DNA of 64,000 nucleotides from Microlunatus capsulatus. Lineage in GTDB: Bacteria; Actinomycetota; Actinomycetes; Propionibacteriales; Propionibacteriaceae. Location of the stretch: contig NZ_JAGIOB010000001.1 of assembly GCF_017876495.1 (NCBI RefSeq), forward strand, positions 2,790,001 through 2,854,000, read 5' to 3'. Position numbers and translations under genes: made by a program. Of this stretch, positions 40,579 to 50,005 are shown piece by piece (the stretch's first letter is position 1; the number at the start of each line of letters is the position of its first letter). The notes beneath the pieces are model-generated. The model saw nothing but the letters and a program-made list of their open reading frames with translations. It was not told the origin of the DNA and did not search any database.

Positions 40579-41717
40579 GCGACGGCCCCTCCGCCGGGCC
40601 CGGCCGCGCGCCCGTCGTGGGCGCGCTGGCCCCCCGGTTCGACGACGTCACCCGGATCGCGGTGCTGCGCGGCGGCGGCCTCGGCGACCTCGTCTTCGCG
40701 CTGCCGGCGGCCGAGGCGCTGGCCGCGGCGTACCCGGGCGCGACGCTGACCCTGCTGGGCGCGCCCGGGCACGCGGCGCTGCTGGCCGGCCGGCCCTCGC
40801 CGTTCGCCGACGTCGTCGTGCTGCCCGTCCGGCCCGGGGTCCGCGACGGGGTGGAGGACCCGGCCGCCACGGCCGCCTTCCTCGACGACCAGCGGGCCCG
40901 GGGCTACGACCTCGCCGTCCAGGTGCACGGCGGGGGCGCGAACTCCAACCCGTTCCTGCTGGCCCTCGGCGCCCGGCACACCGTCGGCCTGCGGGCCGAG
41001 GACGCGCCGGCGCTGGAGCGGACCGTGCCCTACCTCTACTACCAGCACGAGGTGCTGCGCGCCCTCGAGGTGGCCGCGCTGGCCGGGGCGCCGGCGGTCG
41101 ACCTGGAGCCGCGGCTCCGGCTGACGCCGGCCGAGGAGGAGGCGCGCCGGTCCGGTCCTGCCGGTCCGCCGCTCGTCGTGCTGCACCCCGGCGCGACCGA
41201 CCCCCGCCGCCGCTGGCCGCCGGCCTCCTTCGCCGCCGTCGCCGCGGCGCTGGCGGCCGAGGGCGCGGACGTGGTCGTCGTCGGCGACGCCTCCGAGGTG
41301 GGGCTGGCCGAGCAGCTGCTGGCGGCGGTCCCGCCGGAGCACGCACCGCGGGTCCGCTCGACGGCCGGCCGGGGGACCCTCCCGGAGCTCGTCGACCTGC
41401 TGCTGCGCGCCGACCTGGTGGTGGCGGACGACTCCGGCCCGCGGCACGTCGCCGCAGCGCTGGGCACCCCGACCGTCGGCGTCTACTGGTTCGGCAACGC
41501 CCTCAACGCCGGCGCCCTGAGCCGGGGCCGGCACCGGCTGCAGCTGGCCTGGACGACCCAATGCCCGGTCTGCGGCGTCGACGTCACCGCCCTGGGGGCC
41601 CCGCGCTGCCCGCACGACGACTCCTTCGTCGCCGACGTGCCCGTCGCGGCCGTGCTGGCCGACGCTCGGGCGCTGCTCGCCGGCGCGGATCGGCGGAGCG
41701 GGGACCGGGCAGACTGA
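40575..41717 (+). CDS. GT9 (heptosyltransferase-type) glycosyltransferase 2
   Basis: 380 residues, GTG start overlapping the kinase stop by 4 nt. IAVLRGGGLGDLVFALPAAE is the N-terminal GT9 motif; LVVLHPGATDPRRRWPPASF and VVADDSGPRHVAAALGTPTV mark the donor site. A C-terminal CPVCGVDVTAL...CPHDDS region holds several Cys, as in other heptosyltransferases. The order kinase-GT9-GT9-GT9 suggests stepwise addition of several heptoses or related sugars. Confidence 0.88.
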   Translation: MSDGPSAGPGRAPVVGALAPRFDDVTRIAVLRGGGLGDLVFALPAAEALAAAYPGATLTLLGAPGHAALLAGRPSPFADVVVLPVRPGVRDGVEDPAATAAFLDDQRARGYDLAVQVHGGGANSNPFLLALGARHTVGLRAEDAPALERTVPYLYYQHEVLRALEVAALAGAPAVDLEPRLRLTPAEEEARRSGPAGPPLVVLHPGATDPRRRWPPASFAAVAAALAAEGADVVVVGDASEVGLAEQLLAAVPPEHAPRVRSTAGRGTLPELVDLLLRADLVVADDSGPRHVAAALGTPTVGVYWFGNALNAGALSRGRHRLQLAWTTQCPVCGVDVTALGAPRCPHDDSFVADVPVAAVLADARALLAGADRRSGDRAD

Positions 41718-41721
41718 GCCC

Positions 41722-42681
41722 GTGCAGATCCTCGGCGAGCCGGACGGACGTCCGGAGCTGCTCGCGCTCCGCGCCCTCAAGCTGGGCGACCTGCTGGTCG
41801 CGGTGCCCGCCGTCCACGCGATCCGGCGGACGCACCCCGACCACCGGCTGGTGCTCGCCGTCCCCGGCTGGCTGGACCCCGTCGTCGACCTCGTCGGCGG
41901 CGTCGACGCGCTGCTGCCGACGCCGGGGCTGGACGACCTGTTGCCCCTGGCTCCCGGCCGGGTGGACACCGTCGTCGACCTGCACGGCGGCCCGGACAGC
42001 CGGCGGGTGCTGGAGGCGCTGGAGCCCCGGGTCCGCCTCGGCCACGCCGCCCCCGGCTGGGACGGCCCGGCCTGGGAGGACGGCGTGCTGGAGCGGTACC
42101 GCTGGGCCCGGCTCGTCACCGCGCACGAGATGCCGGCCGACCCCGACGACGTCGCCCTGCTCCGCGGGCCGACGCCCTCCCCGGCCCCGGGGGCCGTCGT
42201 CGTCCACGTCGGCGCCTTCTACGGCTGCCGCGCCTGGCCCGTCGAGCGCTTCGCCGCCGTCGCCCGCGCCCTGGTCGACGACGGCCACCACGTCGTGCTG
42301 ACCGGCAGCGCCCGGGAGCGGGACCGCGCCCTCGAGGTCGGCGCGCTGGCCGGGCTGGCCGAGGCCGACGTGCTGGCCGGCCGCACCGACCTGGCCGCGC
42401 TGGCCGCCCTGGTGGCCGACGCCGCCCTGCTCGTCTCGGTCGACACCGGCGTCCCGCACCTGGCCTCGGCCTACCGGACGCCGTCGGTCGTGATCTTCGG
42501 CCCCGCGCCGCCCGAGGAGTGGGGCCCGCCGGCCGGCGGCCCGCACGTCGTCCTCACCGACGCCCGGCTCCGGGTGGGCGACACCTTCGGCTCGACGCCG
42601 GACCCCGCGCTGCTGGCGGTGACGGCCGACGACGTCCTGGTCGCCGCCCGCGACCTGCTGGCCCGCACCGCCGGTGGCTGA
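41722..42681 (+). CDS. GT9 (heptosyltransferase-type) glycosyltransferase 3
   Basis: 319 residues, GTG start only 4 nt after the previous stop. LALRALKLGDLLVAVPAVHA is the N-terminal GT9 motif; WPVERFAAVARALVDDG, then VSVDTGVPHLASAYRTPSVV mark the C-terminal domain. The residues around the donor site differ from the other two GT9 proteins, so it may use a different sugar. Overlaps the EamA gene by 8 nt. Confidence 0.86.
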   Translation: MQILGEPDGRPELLALRALKLGDLLVAVPAVHAIRRTHPDHRLVLAVPGWLDPVVDLVGGVDALLPTPGLDDLLPLAPGRVDTVVDLHGGPDSRRVLEALEPRVRLGHAAPGWDGPAWEDGVLERYRWARLVTAHEMPADPDDVALLRGPTPSPAPGAVVVHVGAFYGCRAWPVERFAAVARALVDDGHHVVLTGSARERDRALEVGALAGLAEADVLAGRTDLAALAALVADAALLVSVDTGVPHLASAYRTPSVVIFGPAPPEEWGPPAGGPHVVLTDARLRVGDTFGSTPDPALLAVTADDVLVAARDLLARTAGG

Positions 42682-43558
42682 GCCGGCGCCGCTGCCCCCG
42701 GGCCGGCTCCCGCTGCTGCTGGCCTTCGTGCTGCTGGCCTTCGCGGCCAACTCCCTCATCACCCGGCACGTCGTGGCCGCCGGGCTGGCCGACCCGGGCC
42801 TGCTCACCGGGGTCCGGGTGCTGGCGGCGGCCGTCGCCCTGCTGGCCGTCGCCCTGCTGCGGGACGGCCGGGTGGCCAGGCCCGGCCGCGCCGCGCTGGT
42901 GCCGACGCTGGCCCTCGGCGTCTACGCCGTCTGCATCTCCTACGGCTACGTGCTGATCGGCGCCGCGGCCGGCACCTTCGTCTTCTACGCCGCGGTGATG
43001 GTCACCCTCGTCGGCTCCGACGTCGTCCGGCGCACCCCCGTGCCGGTCCGCCGCCGGGTGGGTGCCGGCGTCTCGCTGCTGGGCATCGGGGTGCTGAGCG
43101 CGGGCCGGGTGGAGCTGGTCACGCCGGCCGGGGTGCTGCTGCTCGCGCTCACCGGGGTGGCCTGGGGCGTCTACACCGCGCTGGGGCGCACCACCGGCGA
43201 CCCGCGGCTGGCCACCACGGCCAACTTCGCGCTGCTGGCGGTCGTGGTCGTGGTGCCGACGGCCGCCGGGGCCGCCGCGGGGCTGACGCTGACCGGGGCC
43301 GGCCTGGCCTGGGGCGTGCTGATGGGGGCGGGGACGACGGCCTTCGCCTACGTGGCCTGGTACGTCTGCCAGCGCTCCCTGACCGGCACCGCGGCGGGCA
43401 CCACGCAGCTGGTCATCCCCGTCGTGACGACGCTGGGCGCGGTGCTGCTGCTGGGCGAGCGGCTGTCCTGGACGCTGCTCGTCGCGGCCGTCCTGGTGGG
43501 CGGCGGGCTCTGGCTCAACCGCCCGGCCCGCCCGCCGGCCCGCCCTGGGCCGATCTGA
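42674..43558 (+). CDS. EamA/DMT-family transporter
   Basis: 294 residues with a GTG start that overlaps the third GT9 gene by 8 nt. About ten hydrophobic helices, split into two EamA repeats (first LPLLLAFVLLAFAANSLITR, second around GVLLLALTGVAWGVYTALGR). DMT proteins export or import small metabolites. Its place at the end of a glycan series suggests export of a glycan-related compound or only co-transcription; I cannot decide. Confidence 0.9.
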   Translation: MAEPAPLPPGRLPLLLAFVLLAFAANSLITRHVVAAGLADPGLLTGVRVLAAAVALLAVALLRDGRVARPGRAALVPTLALGVYAVCISYGYVLIGAAAGTFVFYAAVMVTLVGSDVVRRTPVPVRRRVGAGVSLLGIGVLSAGRVELVTPAGVLLLALTGVAWGVYTALGRTTGDPRLATTANFALLAVVVVVPTAAGAAAGLTLTGAGLAWGVLMGAGTTAFAYVAWYVCQRSLTGTAAGTTQLVIPVVTTLGAVLLLGERLSWTLLVAAVLVGGGLWLNRPARPPARPGPI

Positions 43559-43619
43559 CACCTTGCCGGCCCTCACCGGTGGGCGTAGGCCTCGGGGTGG
43601 GGGCGGACGGGGGTGCGCG

Positions 43620-45209
43620 GTGGTCGACGGGGACCGGAGCGGGGCACGGCGGCGGGCCGTCCTGCTCGCCGCGCTGGTGCCGGTCCCGCTGCTGCTGGCC
43701 GCGCCGCCGTCGCCGTCGGCCGCCGCGGCACCCGGCTGCCGGGCAGGGGTGCCGGCCGACGTGGACGGCGGGGGACCGGACGTCGTGCTGGGCCTGCCCT
43801 CCTACGACCTGCCCGGCCAGCCCGACGCGGGCGCGCTCGTCGTGCTCTCCGACCTCGCCGGGCCCGGGGAGCCGCTGCCGCAGCGGGTGGCCCGGCGCAC
43901 CCTGGTGACCGCGGCCGACGTCGGCCTGCCCACCCGGGCAGGTGCGCGGTTCGGGGCCGCGGTGCTGGTGCTGCGGCGCCCGGGTGGCGCCTGCGCCGAC
44001 GTCGTGGTCGGCGCACCCGGCGAGGACGTCGCCGGCCTCCGCGGCGCCGGCCGCGTGCACGTGCTGCCGGGATCGCCGCAGGGGCTGGGACGACCGCTCG
44101 AGACGCTGGACGAGTCGCGCTGGCCGGGCCTCGGCGGCGCGCAGGCGGGGGCCGGCTTCGGCGCGGCCCTGGCCGGTGAGGACGGGGAGTGGCTGGCCGT
44201 CGGCGTGCCGCGGCGCGACGTGGCCGGCGTCCGGGACGCGGGTCGGGTCGTGCGCCTGGACCGCCGGCTCGCCGGGACCGAGCGGGTCGACGTCGTCCAG
44301 CAGGGTGGGCCCGGGGCCGGGGCGCCCGAGCCCGGTGACCGTTTCGGGGAGGTGCTGCACGTGGCGCCCAGCGGCCTGGGCCCGCTGCTGCTCGTCGGCG
44401 TCCCGCACGAGGACGTCGGCTCCCGCGTCGACGCCGGGGCCCTGGCCCTGGCCGTCCCCGGGTACCCGCTCACCCAGGTGAGCCAGGACTCCCCGGGAGC
44501 GGGCGGTGCCGCCGAGGCGGGTGACCGCTACGGCGCCGCCGTGAGCAGCTGGGCCACGTCGCTGGGCGACCACGCGGTGGTCGTCGTGGCGGTGGGCGTC
44601 CCCGGGGAGGACGTCGGCCGGGCCGTCGACGCCGGCCTGGTGGGGCACGCCGCCGTCGAGCTCTTCGAGGCCTCGCCCACCAGCGCCGGGCCGCTGCGCG
44701 GGCGGCGCACGACGGTGACCCAGGACTCCCCGGGCGTGCCGGGCGCCCTGGAGGCGGGCGACCGGTTCGGTGCCGCGGTGCTGAGCGCCGAGCTGGGGCT
44801 CGGCAGCGGCCGGCGCCACCTGGTCGTCGGCTCGCCCGGGGAGGACCTGGGCGGGGTCGTCGACGCCGGCGCGCTCAGCACGAGCCGGGTGGACGTGGCC
44901 ACCGGCGCGACCCTGGCGGGAACCGGCGCCGCCTGGTCCCAGGACGCCGTCGGGGTGGCCGGGCGGGCCGAGCGCGGCGACGGGTTCGCTGCGTCGGTGG
45001 CCGGCGTCCTGCTGACGCGACCGCTCGACGACGAGGACCCGGTGCCGGTCCTGCTGGTGACCGTGCCCGGCGAGGACGACGGCGCGGTGCCCGGCACCGG
45101 GATGGCGCACCTCGGGCTGCCCGGCGTCGGCTCCCTCGCGCTGGTCCCGCCCGTGCTGCAGCCGGGCGCCGGGACCGGCCTGGTCGGCGCGCGGACGCTG
45201 CCCGGCTGA
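43620..45209 (+). CDS. Secreted FG-GAP (integrin-type) beta-propeller protein
   Basis: 529 residues from the GTG at 43620; an upstream TTG in frame adds implausible residues. Residues 1-40 are a signal peptide ([20 protein letters not shown] ending in AAAA). The body is made of about six or seven repeats with GDRFGAAV, then [10 protein letters not shown] and DAG, the FG-GAP pattern of integrin alpha-type propellers. No enzymatic motif. Such proteins are surface or secreted and may bind ligands or calcium. It lies 61 nt after the heptose series, without a visible terminator between them. Confidence 0.82.
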   Translation: MVDGDRSGARRRAVLLAALVPVPLLLAAPPSPSAAAAPGCRAGVPADVDGGGPDVVLGLPSYDLPGQPDAGALVVLSDLAGPGEPLPQRVARRTLVTAADVGLPTRAGARFGAAVLVLRRPGGACADVVVGAPGEDVAGLRGAGRVHVLPGSPQGLGRPLETLDESRWPGLGGAQAGAGFGAALAGEDGEWLAVGVPRRDVAGVRDAGRVVRLDRRLAGTERVDVVQQGGPGAGAPEPGDRFGEVLHVAPSGLGPLLLVGVPHEDVGSRVDAGALALAVPGYPLTQVSQDSPGAGGAAEAGDRYGAAVSSWATSLGDHAVVVVAVGVPGEDVGRAVDAGLVGHAAVELFEASPTSAGPLRGRRTTVTQDSPGVPGALEAGDRFGAAVLSAELGLGSGRRHLVVGSPGEDLGGVVDAGALSTSRVDVATGATLAGTGAAWSQDAVGVAGRAERGDGFAASVAGVLLTRPLDDEDPVPVLLVTVPGEDDGAVPGTGMAHLGLPGVGSLALVPPVLQPGAGTGLVGARTLPG

Positions 45210-45290
45210 CCCCGCCCCGTCCGTCCGGGCGACGGTCCCCGGTGCCGTCCACCCGCGTCGGGGTGGCCGGGGCCGGCCGCAGCGGCCGAC

Positions 45291-45296
45291 TAGGGT
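45291..45296 (+). promoter_or_regulatory. Candidate -10 box (TAGGGT) of the alcohol dehydrogenase
   Basis: TAGGGT fits the TAnnnT pattern and recurs at 57097. It gives a leader of about 115 nt before the ATG at 45419. No clear -35. Confidence 0.45.
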
Positions 45297-45418
45297 GGGA
45301 GACCGGCTGTTCCCACGCGGGACGCCGAGGCGACCGCGCTGCGGCCCGGGGCCGACCAGCCCGCGACCGCGCCGTCGCCGAGCCGACCCGGCTCACCGAC
45401 CGAAGGAGAACCCCTCGC

Positions 45419-46465
45419 ATGCTGACCGTCCACGCCTACGCCGCGCCCAGCGCCACCGCGCCGCTCGAGCCCACCACCATCGAGCGCCGTGACCTCGGCC
45501 CGCGCGACATCCTCATCGACATCAAGTTCGCCGGCATCTGCCACTCCGACATCCACACCGCGCGCGGCGAGTGGGGCGACGCGGGCTGGCCCATCGTCGT
45601 CGGCCACGAGATCGCGGGCGTCGTCGCCGAGGTCGGGTCCGACGTCGACAAGCACGTCGTCGGCGACCGCGTCGGCGTCGGCTGCCTCGTCGACTCCTGC
45701 CGCCAGTGCGAGTCCTGCCTCAAGGGCCTCGAGCAGTACTGCCTCAACGGCAACATCGGCACCTACGGCGGCATCGGCCGCGACGGCAAGCCGACCGCCG
45801 GCGGCTACTCGACCCACATCGTCGTCGACCAGGACTTCGCGCTCCGCATCCCCGAGGGCATCGCGCTGGACGAGGCCGCCCCGCTGCTCTGCGCCGGCAT
45901 CACGCTGTACTCCCCGCTGAACCACTGGAACGCCGGGCCCGGCAAGAAGGTGGCCATCATCGGCCTCGGCGGGCTGGGGCACATGGGCGTCAAGATCGCC
46001 CACGCCATGGGGGCCGAGGTGACCGTGCTGAGCCAGTCGCTGAAGAAGCAGGAGGACGGCCTGCGCCTGGGCGCCGACCACTATTACGCGACGAGCGAGC
46101 CGGAGACCTTCGAGCAGCTCGGCGGCACCTTCGACCTCATCGTCAACACCGTCTCGGCCAACCTCGACCTGGACGCCTACATGGGCCTGCTGGCCGTCGA
46201 CGGCACGCTCGTCGAGGTGGGCGCCCCCGAGCACCCGATGTCGGTCAAGGCGTTCTCGCTGCTGCCCGGTCGCCGCAGCCTCGCCGGCTCCAGCATCGGC
46301 GGCATCCCCGAGACCCAGGAGATGCTCGACTTCTGCGCCGAGCACCACCTGGGCGCCGAGATCGAGGTCATCAGCGCCGACAAGATCAACGAGGCCTGGG
46401 ACCGCGTCGTCGCCAGCGACGTCCGGTACCGCTTCGTCATCGACACCGCGACCCTGGGCGCCTGA
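45419..46465 (+). CDS. Zinc-dependent NAD(P) alcohol dehydrogenase (CAD/YahK type)
   Basis: 348 residues, ATG behind GAAGGAGAA. Catalytic zinc ligands in [10 protein letters not shown] and [12 protein letters not shown]; the structural zinc loop is [17 protein letters not shown] with four Cys. Cofactor motif [20 protein letters not shown]. This is the cinnamyl-alcohol-dehydrogenase subfamily, which reduces broad aldehydes, often with NADPH. It is a single gene with its own promoter and a classical terminator. Probably detoxifies aldehydes; the physiological substrate is unknown. Confidence 0.93.
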   Translation: MLTVHAYAAPSATAPLEPTTIERRDLGPRDILIDIKFAGICHSDIHTARGEWGDAGWPIVVGHEIAGVVAEVGSDVDKHVVGDRVGVGCLVDSCRQCESCLKGLEQYCLNGNIGTYGGIGRDGKPTAGGYSTHIVVDQDFALRIPEGIALDEAAPLLCAGITLYSPLNHWNAGPGKKVAIIGLGGLGHMGVKIAHAMGAEVTVLSQSLKKQEDGLRLGADHYYATSEPETFEQLGGTFDLIVNTVSANLDLDAYMGLLAVDGTLVEVGAPEHPMSVKAFSLLPGRRSLAGSSIGGIPETQEMLDFCAEHHLGAEIEVISADKINEAWDRVVASDVRYRFVIDTATLGA

Positions 46466-46482
46466 GCCCCGCGCGCACCCCG

Positions 46483-46519
46483 CTGCCCCGCCACCGCTCG
46501 TCGGTGGCGGGGCAGTTTT
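46483..46519 (+). terminator. Classical intrinsic terminator after the alcohol dehydrogenase
   Basis: CTGCCCCGCCACC (46483-46495) pairs perfectly with GGTGGCGGGGCAG (46503-46515), loop of 7, followed by TTTT. It is the best canonical rho-independent terminator in the window. Confidence 0.88.
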
Positions 46520-46587
46520 CTGCTCCGGCCTGCTGTGATGTGGGGCACACGGGCGGCGACGGCGGCGCAGCGGCCGGCAGCGGCTGG

Positions 46588-46619
46588 TCACGGTCCGATC
46601 ACGCTCAGATCACGGTCCG
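46588..46619. repeat. Direct repeat TCACGGTCCG (two copies)
   Basis: TCACGGTCCG occurs at 46588-46597 and 46610-46619, 22 nt apart, with GATCACGCTCAGATCAC between. Two helical turns suggest an activator or repressor site for the downstream propeller gene. Confidence 0.35.
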
Positions 46620-46713
46620 GTGGCGGTGGTCGGGCGCCGCCGGGGATCCCGGACGCCGCCGCGGAGGGCCCGACGGGGCCTCGCAGGGCCCGGGGGCCGC
46701 CGGGCCGCTCCGG

Positions 46714-46719
46714 TAGAGT
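46714..46719 (+). promoter_or_regulatory. Candidate -10 box (TAGAGT) of the propeller-protein gene
   Basis: TAGAGT lies about 50 nt before the ATG at 46770 and about 100 nt after the direct repeats. No clear -35. Confidence 0.4.
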
Positions 46720-46769
46720 CCGAGCCCTCCCCCCTCCGAAGATCTCCGTCGCCCCCACCCGGATGGTTC

Positions 46770-48422
46770 ATGCGCCCCCTCAGACCCACCTCCCGCCCCG
46801 CTCGGCCCGCCCGCTCCCTGCGGCTCGCCGGCTCCCTCGTCGCGGTGGCCGCCCTCGGCCTGTCCGCCGCCCTGCCCGGTCAGGCCTCCGCCGCCGTGCC
46901 CCCCGTGCTGCAGAAGCCGAAGGCGACGGTGACCGCCGACGCGCTGCCCACCGCGCAGATCGACGGCATCGTCTGGAAGCAGGCCATCGCCGGGAACACC
47001 GTCTTCGCGGGCGGGCAGTTCACCAGCGCCCGCCCCGCCGGTGCGGCCCCGGGGAAGAGCGCCGTCCGGCGCTACAACCTCATGTCCTACGACATCCGGA
47101 CCGGCAAGATGAAGGCCTTCGCGCCCAAGCTCAACGGCCAGGTCCGGGCGCTGGCCACCTCGCCCGACGCGAAGATCCTCTACGTCGGCGGTGACTTCAC
47201 CAAGGTCGGCACCACGAACCGCCCGGCGCTCGCCGCGTTCAGCGTGGCGACCGGCAAGCTGCTGCCGCTCAGCGGCAACTTCAACAACCGGGTCAACGCC
47301 ATCACCACGATCGGCGGCCGCGTCTACGTCGGCGGCTGGTTCACCCGGGTGGGCCAGAAGCAGCGGCTCCGCGTCGCGGCGCTGGACGCCAAGACCGGCG
47401 GGGTCACGAAGTGGAACCCCTCGGCCGACGGCTCGGTGGAGGCGCTGGTCCCGACGCCGGACAAGACGCGCGTCGTCATCGGCGGCTCGTTCGGCAAGCT
47501 CTCGGGCAAGGTCAACCGCGGGATGGGCGCGGTCACCAAGGTGGCCGGCACCCCCGGCACCTGGAAGGCCAACGCTAAGATCCGCGACTACGGCAGCGCC
47601 TCGGCGGTGCTCTCCCTGGCCGCCGACAAGGACACGGTCTACGGCACCGGGTACGGCTACAACTCCGGCAACTTCGAGGGCGTCTTCGCGCTGAACCCGA
47701 AGGACGGCGGCATCAAGTGGCTGCAGGACTGCCACGGCGACCAGTACGGCGTCGCCCCCGTGGGTGACCTCGTCTACTCCGTGGGCCACGCGCACTTCTG
47801 CCGCAACATCGGGGGGTTCCAGGAAATCGACCCGCAGCGCGCCCTCGTGGTGAGCAAGGCCGCCAAGGGCACCGTCGCCACCAACACCCAGGACGGCGTG
47901 AACTACCGCAACTGGCAGGGCTACAAGGCGCCGGCCATCTACAACTGGTTCCCCAAGCTCAACACCGGCAAGGTGAGCGGCTCGACCCAGGGCGCGTGGA
48001 GCGTCGCCGGCACCTCGAAGTACGTCGTCCTCGGCGGGGAGTTCACCACCGTCAACGGCAAGCCGCAGCAGGGCCTGACCCGGTTCACGACGCCGGCGAA
48101 CAAGGCCCCGCGGAAGATGGGGCCGCGGGCCACCGGAGCGGCGACCACGCCGTCGGTCTGGGGCCGGGCCGACAAGGCCGGCCTGCAGCTGGGCTGGAAC
48201 GCCAACTACGACCTCGACGACCGCTCGCTGCGCTACCAGGTCGTCCGCGACGGGAAGGTCCTGAAGACCTTCACCCGCAGGTCCACCTTCTGGAACCGGC
48301 CGTGGATCCGCTACGCCGACACCACGGTGAAGGCCGGCAAGACCTACACCTACCAGGTGCGGATCACCGACGCCGACGGCAACCGGGTCACGAGCCCGAA
48401 GGTGACCCGCAAGGTCTCCTGA
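46770..48422 (+). CDS. Secreted beta-propeller protein with C-terminal FN3-like domain
   Basis: 550 residues from the ATG at 46770; the ribosome-binding site is weak. Residues 1-42 are a signal peptide ([20 protein letters not shown] then ASAA). Residues 60-430 contain repeats of the form [34 protein letters not shown] and [12 protein letters not shown], typical of delta-60/PQQ-like propellers in actinobacterial surface proteins. Residues 460-550 form an Ig/FN3-like domain ([35 protein letters not shown]). No catalytic residues. Likely extracellular binding or surface protein; function unknown. Confidence 0.85.
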   Translation: MRPLRPTSRPARPARSLRLAGSLVAVAALGLSAALPGQASAAVPPVLQKPKATVTADALPTAQIDGIVWKQAIAGNTVFAGGQFTSARPAGAAPGKSAVRRYNLMSYDIRTGKMKAFAPKLNGQVRALATSPDAKILYVGGDFTKVGTTNRPALAAFSVATGKLLPLSGNFNNRVNAITTIGGRVYVGGWFTRVGQKQRLRVAALDAKTGGVTKWNPSADGSVEALVPTPDKTRVVIGGSFGKLSGKVNRGMGAVTKVAGTPGTWKANAKIRDYGSASAVLSLAADKDTVYGTGYGYNSGNFEGVFALNPKDGGIKWLQDCHGDQYGVAPVGDLVYSVGHAHFCRNIGGFQEIDPQRALVVSKAAKGTVATNTQDGVNYRNWQGYKAPAIYNWFPKLNTGKVSGSTQGAWSVAGTSKYVVLGGEFTTVNGKPQQGLTRFTTPANKAPRKMGPRATGAATTPSVWGRADKAGLQLGWNANYDLDDRSLRYQVVRDGKVLKTFTRRSTFWNRPWIRYADTTVKAGKTYTYQVRITDADGNRVTSPKVTRKVS

Positions 48423-48437
48423 GCCGCACCCGCACGA

Positions 48438-48477
48438 CGACGGGCCGCCCGCAGCTGCTGCTGCCGGCGGCCCGTCG
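48438..48477 (+). terminator. Terminator after the propeller-protein gene
   Basis: CGACGGGCCGCC (48438-48449) and GGCGGCCCGTCG (48466-48477) form a perfect 12-bp stem with a 16-nt loop, 16 nt after the stop. Confidence 0.6.
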
Positions 48478-48579
48478 CCGTTCCCGGGGCACGGGAACCG
48501 CAGCCCGACGACTTCGGGGGCCGAGCCCGGTCTGACCCCCGGAGCCGCGCACCGCGCTCCCCACGACCAGGAGGACACC

Positions 48580-48945
48580 GTGCTGCAGGACTCACCGGCC
48601 TTCAGCGGCTTCTCGACCGACGACGTCGACGCCGCCCGCACCTTCTACGGCCAGACCCTCGGGCTGCGGGTGAGCGAGCGCGACGGCATGCTCACGCTGC
48701 ACCTGGGCGGCGGGGGGACCGTGCTGGTCTACCCGAAGCCCGACCACCGGCCGGCGAGCGCGACCGTGCTCAACTTCCCGGTCGAGGACATCGAGGCCGC
48801 CGTCGACGCGCTCGTGGCGCGCGGCGTCGTCCTCGAGCGCTACGAGAGCACCGACGAGCGGGGCATCCAGCGGGGCTGGGGCCCGCCCATCGCCTGGTTC
48901 GCCGACCCGGCCGGCAACATCTGCTCGGTGCTGGTGACCTCGTGA
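48580..48945 (+). CDS. VOC (glyoxalase/bleomycin-resistance-like) protein
   Basis: 121 residues, GTG behind AGGAGGACACC. The fold is a single VOC module pair: [20 protein letters not shown], then [19 protein letters not shown] and a C-terminal [19 protein letters not shown] proteins bind metal and act as dioxygenases, isomerases or antibiotic-binding proteins. The metal ligands are not all identifiable. Single gene, convergent with the aldo/keto reductase. Confidence 0.87.
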   Translation: MLQDSPAFSGFSTDDVDAARTFYGQTLGLRVSERDGMLTLHLGGGGTVLVYPKPDHRPASATVLNFPVEDIEAAVDALVARGVVLERYESTDERGIQRGWGPPIAWFADPAGNICSVLVTS

Positions 48946-48963
48946 GGGCGGCCTGCTGAGGGC

Positions 48964-49995
48964 TCAGCGACCGCCGGCGAGCTTGCGGCTGCGCTGCTGG
49001 ACGCCCAGGTCGCCGTAGGGGTAGTCCCCGACGCGGGGGCGGGAGACCTCCTCCAGGCGGGCGTTCTCCTCGGCGCTCAGGTGGAGGTCGGCCGCGGCCA
49101 GGTTGGTCTCCAGCTGCTCCAGCGTGCGGGCGCCCAGGATCGTCGAGGTGACGCCGGGCCGGTCGGTGACCCAGGCCAGGGCGACCTCGGCCATCGACAC
49201 CCCGCGCGCCTCCGCGACAGTCTGGACCGCGTCGACGACGTCCCACGTCTGCTCGGTGCCGCGGCGGTCGTAGGCCTCCATGCCGCGCTCGGGGTTCTCG
49301 CCCAGCCGGGTGCTGCCGGTGGGCCGCTCGTCCCGCTCGTACTTCCCGGACAGCCAGCCGCCGCCGAGCGGGCTCCAGGGCAGCATGCCCATGCCGGCGT
49401 CCTGGACGGCGGGCACGACCTCCCACTCGATCTCGCGGACCAGCAGGCTGTACTGCGGCTGCAGCGTCACCGGCGGGGCGAGGTTCAGCGCGGCGGCGAC
49501 GTGCACGGCCTTGGTCAGCTGCCAGCCGGTGAAGTTCGAGAAGCCGTAGTAGCCGATCTTGCCGGCGCGGATGAAGCCGTCGAGCGTGCGCAGCGTCTCC
49601 TCCAGCGGCGTCCACGGGTCGAAGGCGTGCACCTGGTAGAGGTCGACGGTGTCCAGCCCGAGGCGGCCCAGCGAGGCGTCCAGCGCCCGGGTCAGGTGAC
49701 GGGTGGTCAGGCCGGCGCCGTTGGGCTCGGCCGACATCGGGAAGCGCCCCTTGGTGGCCAGCACCACCCGCTCGGTGACCTCGGCCGGCCGGCTGGCGAA
49801 CCAGCGGCCGATGATCTCCTCCGAGGTGCCGGCGCCGTAGACGTCGGCGGTGTCGACCAGGGTGCCCCCGGCCTCCACGAAGCGGTCCAGCTGGGCGTGC
49901 GAGCCGGCTTCGTCGGTCTCGGCGCCGAAGGTCATGGTGCCCAGGCAGAGGTTCGACACGGCGCAGCCGCTGCGTCCGAGGGTGCGGTAGTCCAT
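48964..49995 (-). CDS. Aldo/keto reductase
   Basis: 343 residues, ATG start. TIM-barrel AKR: MDYRTLGRSGCAVSNLCLGT, DTADVYGAGTSEEIIGRW with catalytic Asp and Tyr, VVLATKGRF with Lys, DLYQVHAFDPWTP with His, and a C-terminal NADP site (TSTILGARTLEQLETNL). It should reduce aldehydes or ketones with NADPH. It starts 10 nt after the membrane protein of the MoxR operon, so it may be the last gene of that transcript, though its function looks unrelated. Confidence 0.9.
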   Translation of the reverse strand: MDYRTLGRSGCAVSNLCLGTMTFGAETDEAGSHAQLDRFVEAGGTLVDTADVYGAGTSEEIIGRWFASRPAEVTERVVLATKGRFPMSAEPNGAGLTTRHLTRALDASLGRLGLDTVDLYQVHAFDPWTPLEETLRTLDGFIRAGKIGYYGFSNFTGWQLTKAVHVAAALNLAPPVTLQPQYSLLVREIEWEVVPAVQDAGMGMLPWSPLGGGWLSGKYERDERPTGSTRLGENPERGMEAYDRRGTEQTWDVVDAVQTVAEARGVSMAEVALAWVTDRPGVTSTILGARTLEQLETNLAAADLHLSAEENARLEEVSRPRVGDYPYGDLGVQQRSRKLAGGR

Positions 49996-50005
49996 GCCCC
50001 TGTTT

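Larger units (their letters stand above)
46466..46769. other. 304-bp gap: terminator, direct repeats, promoter; no gene
   Basis: This gap holds the alcohol dehydrogenase terminator, the TCACGGTCCG repeats and a -10 box, listed separately. I see no small gene in it. Confidence 0.55.

Noticed and set aside
38525-42681. GT9 genes as evidence of lipopolysaccharide
   Set aside because: No Lpx, Waa core or Kdo genes are present, and everything else points to an actinobacterium. A different acceptor is more likely.
43563-43619. TTG start for the FG-GAP protein
   Set aside because: The extra residues are Gly/Arg-rich and would bury the signal peptide. The GTG at 43620 gives a normal signal sequence.
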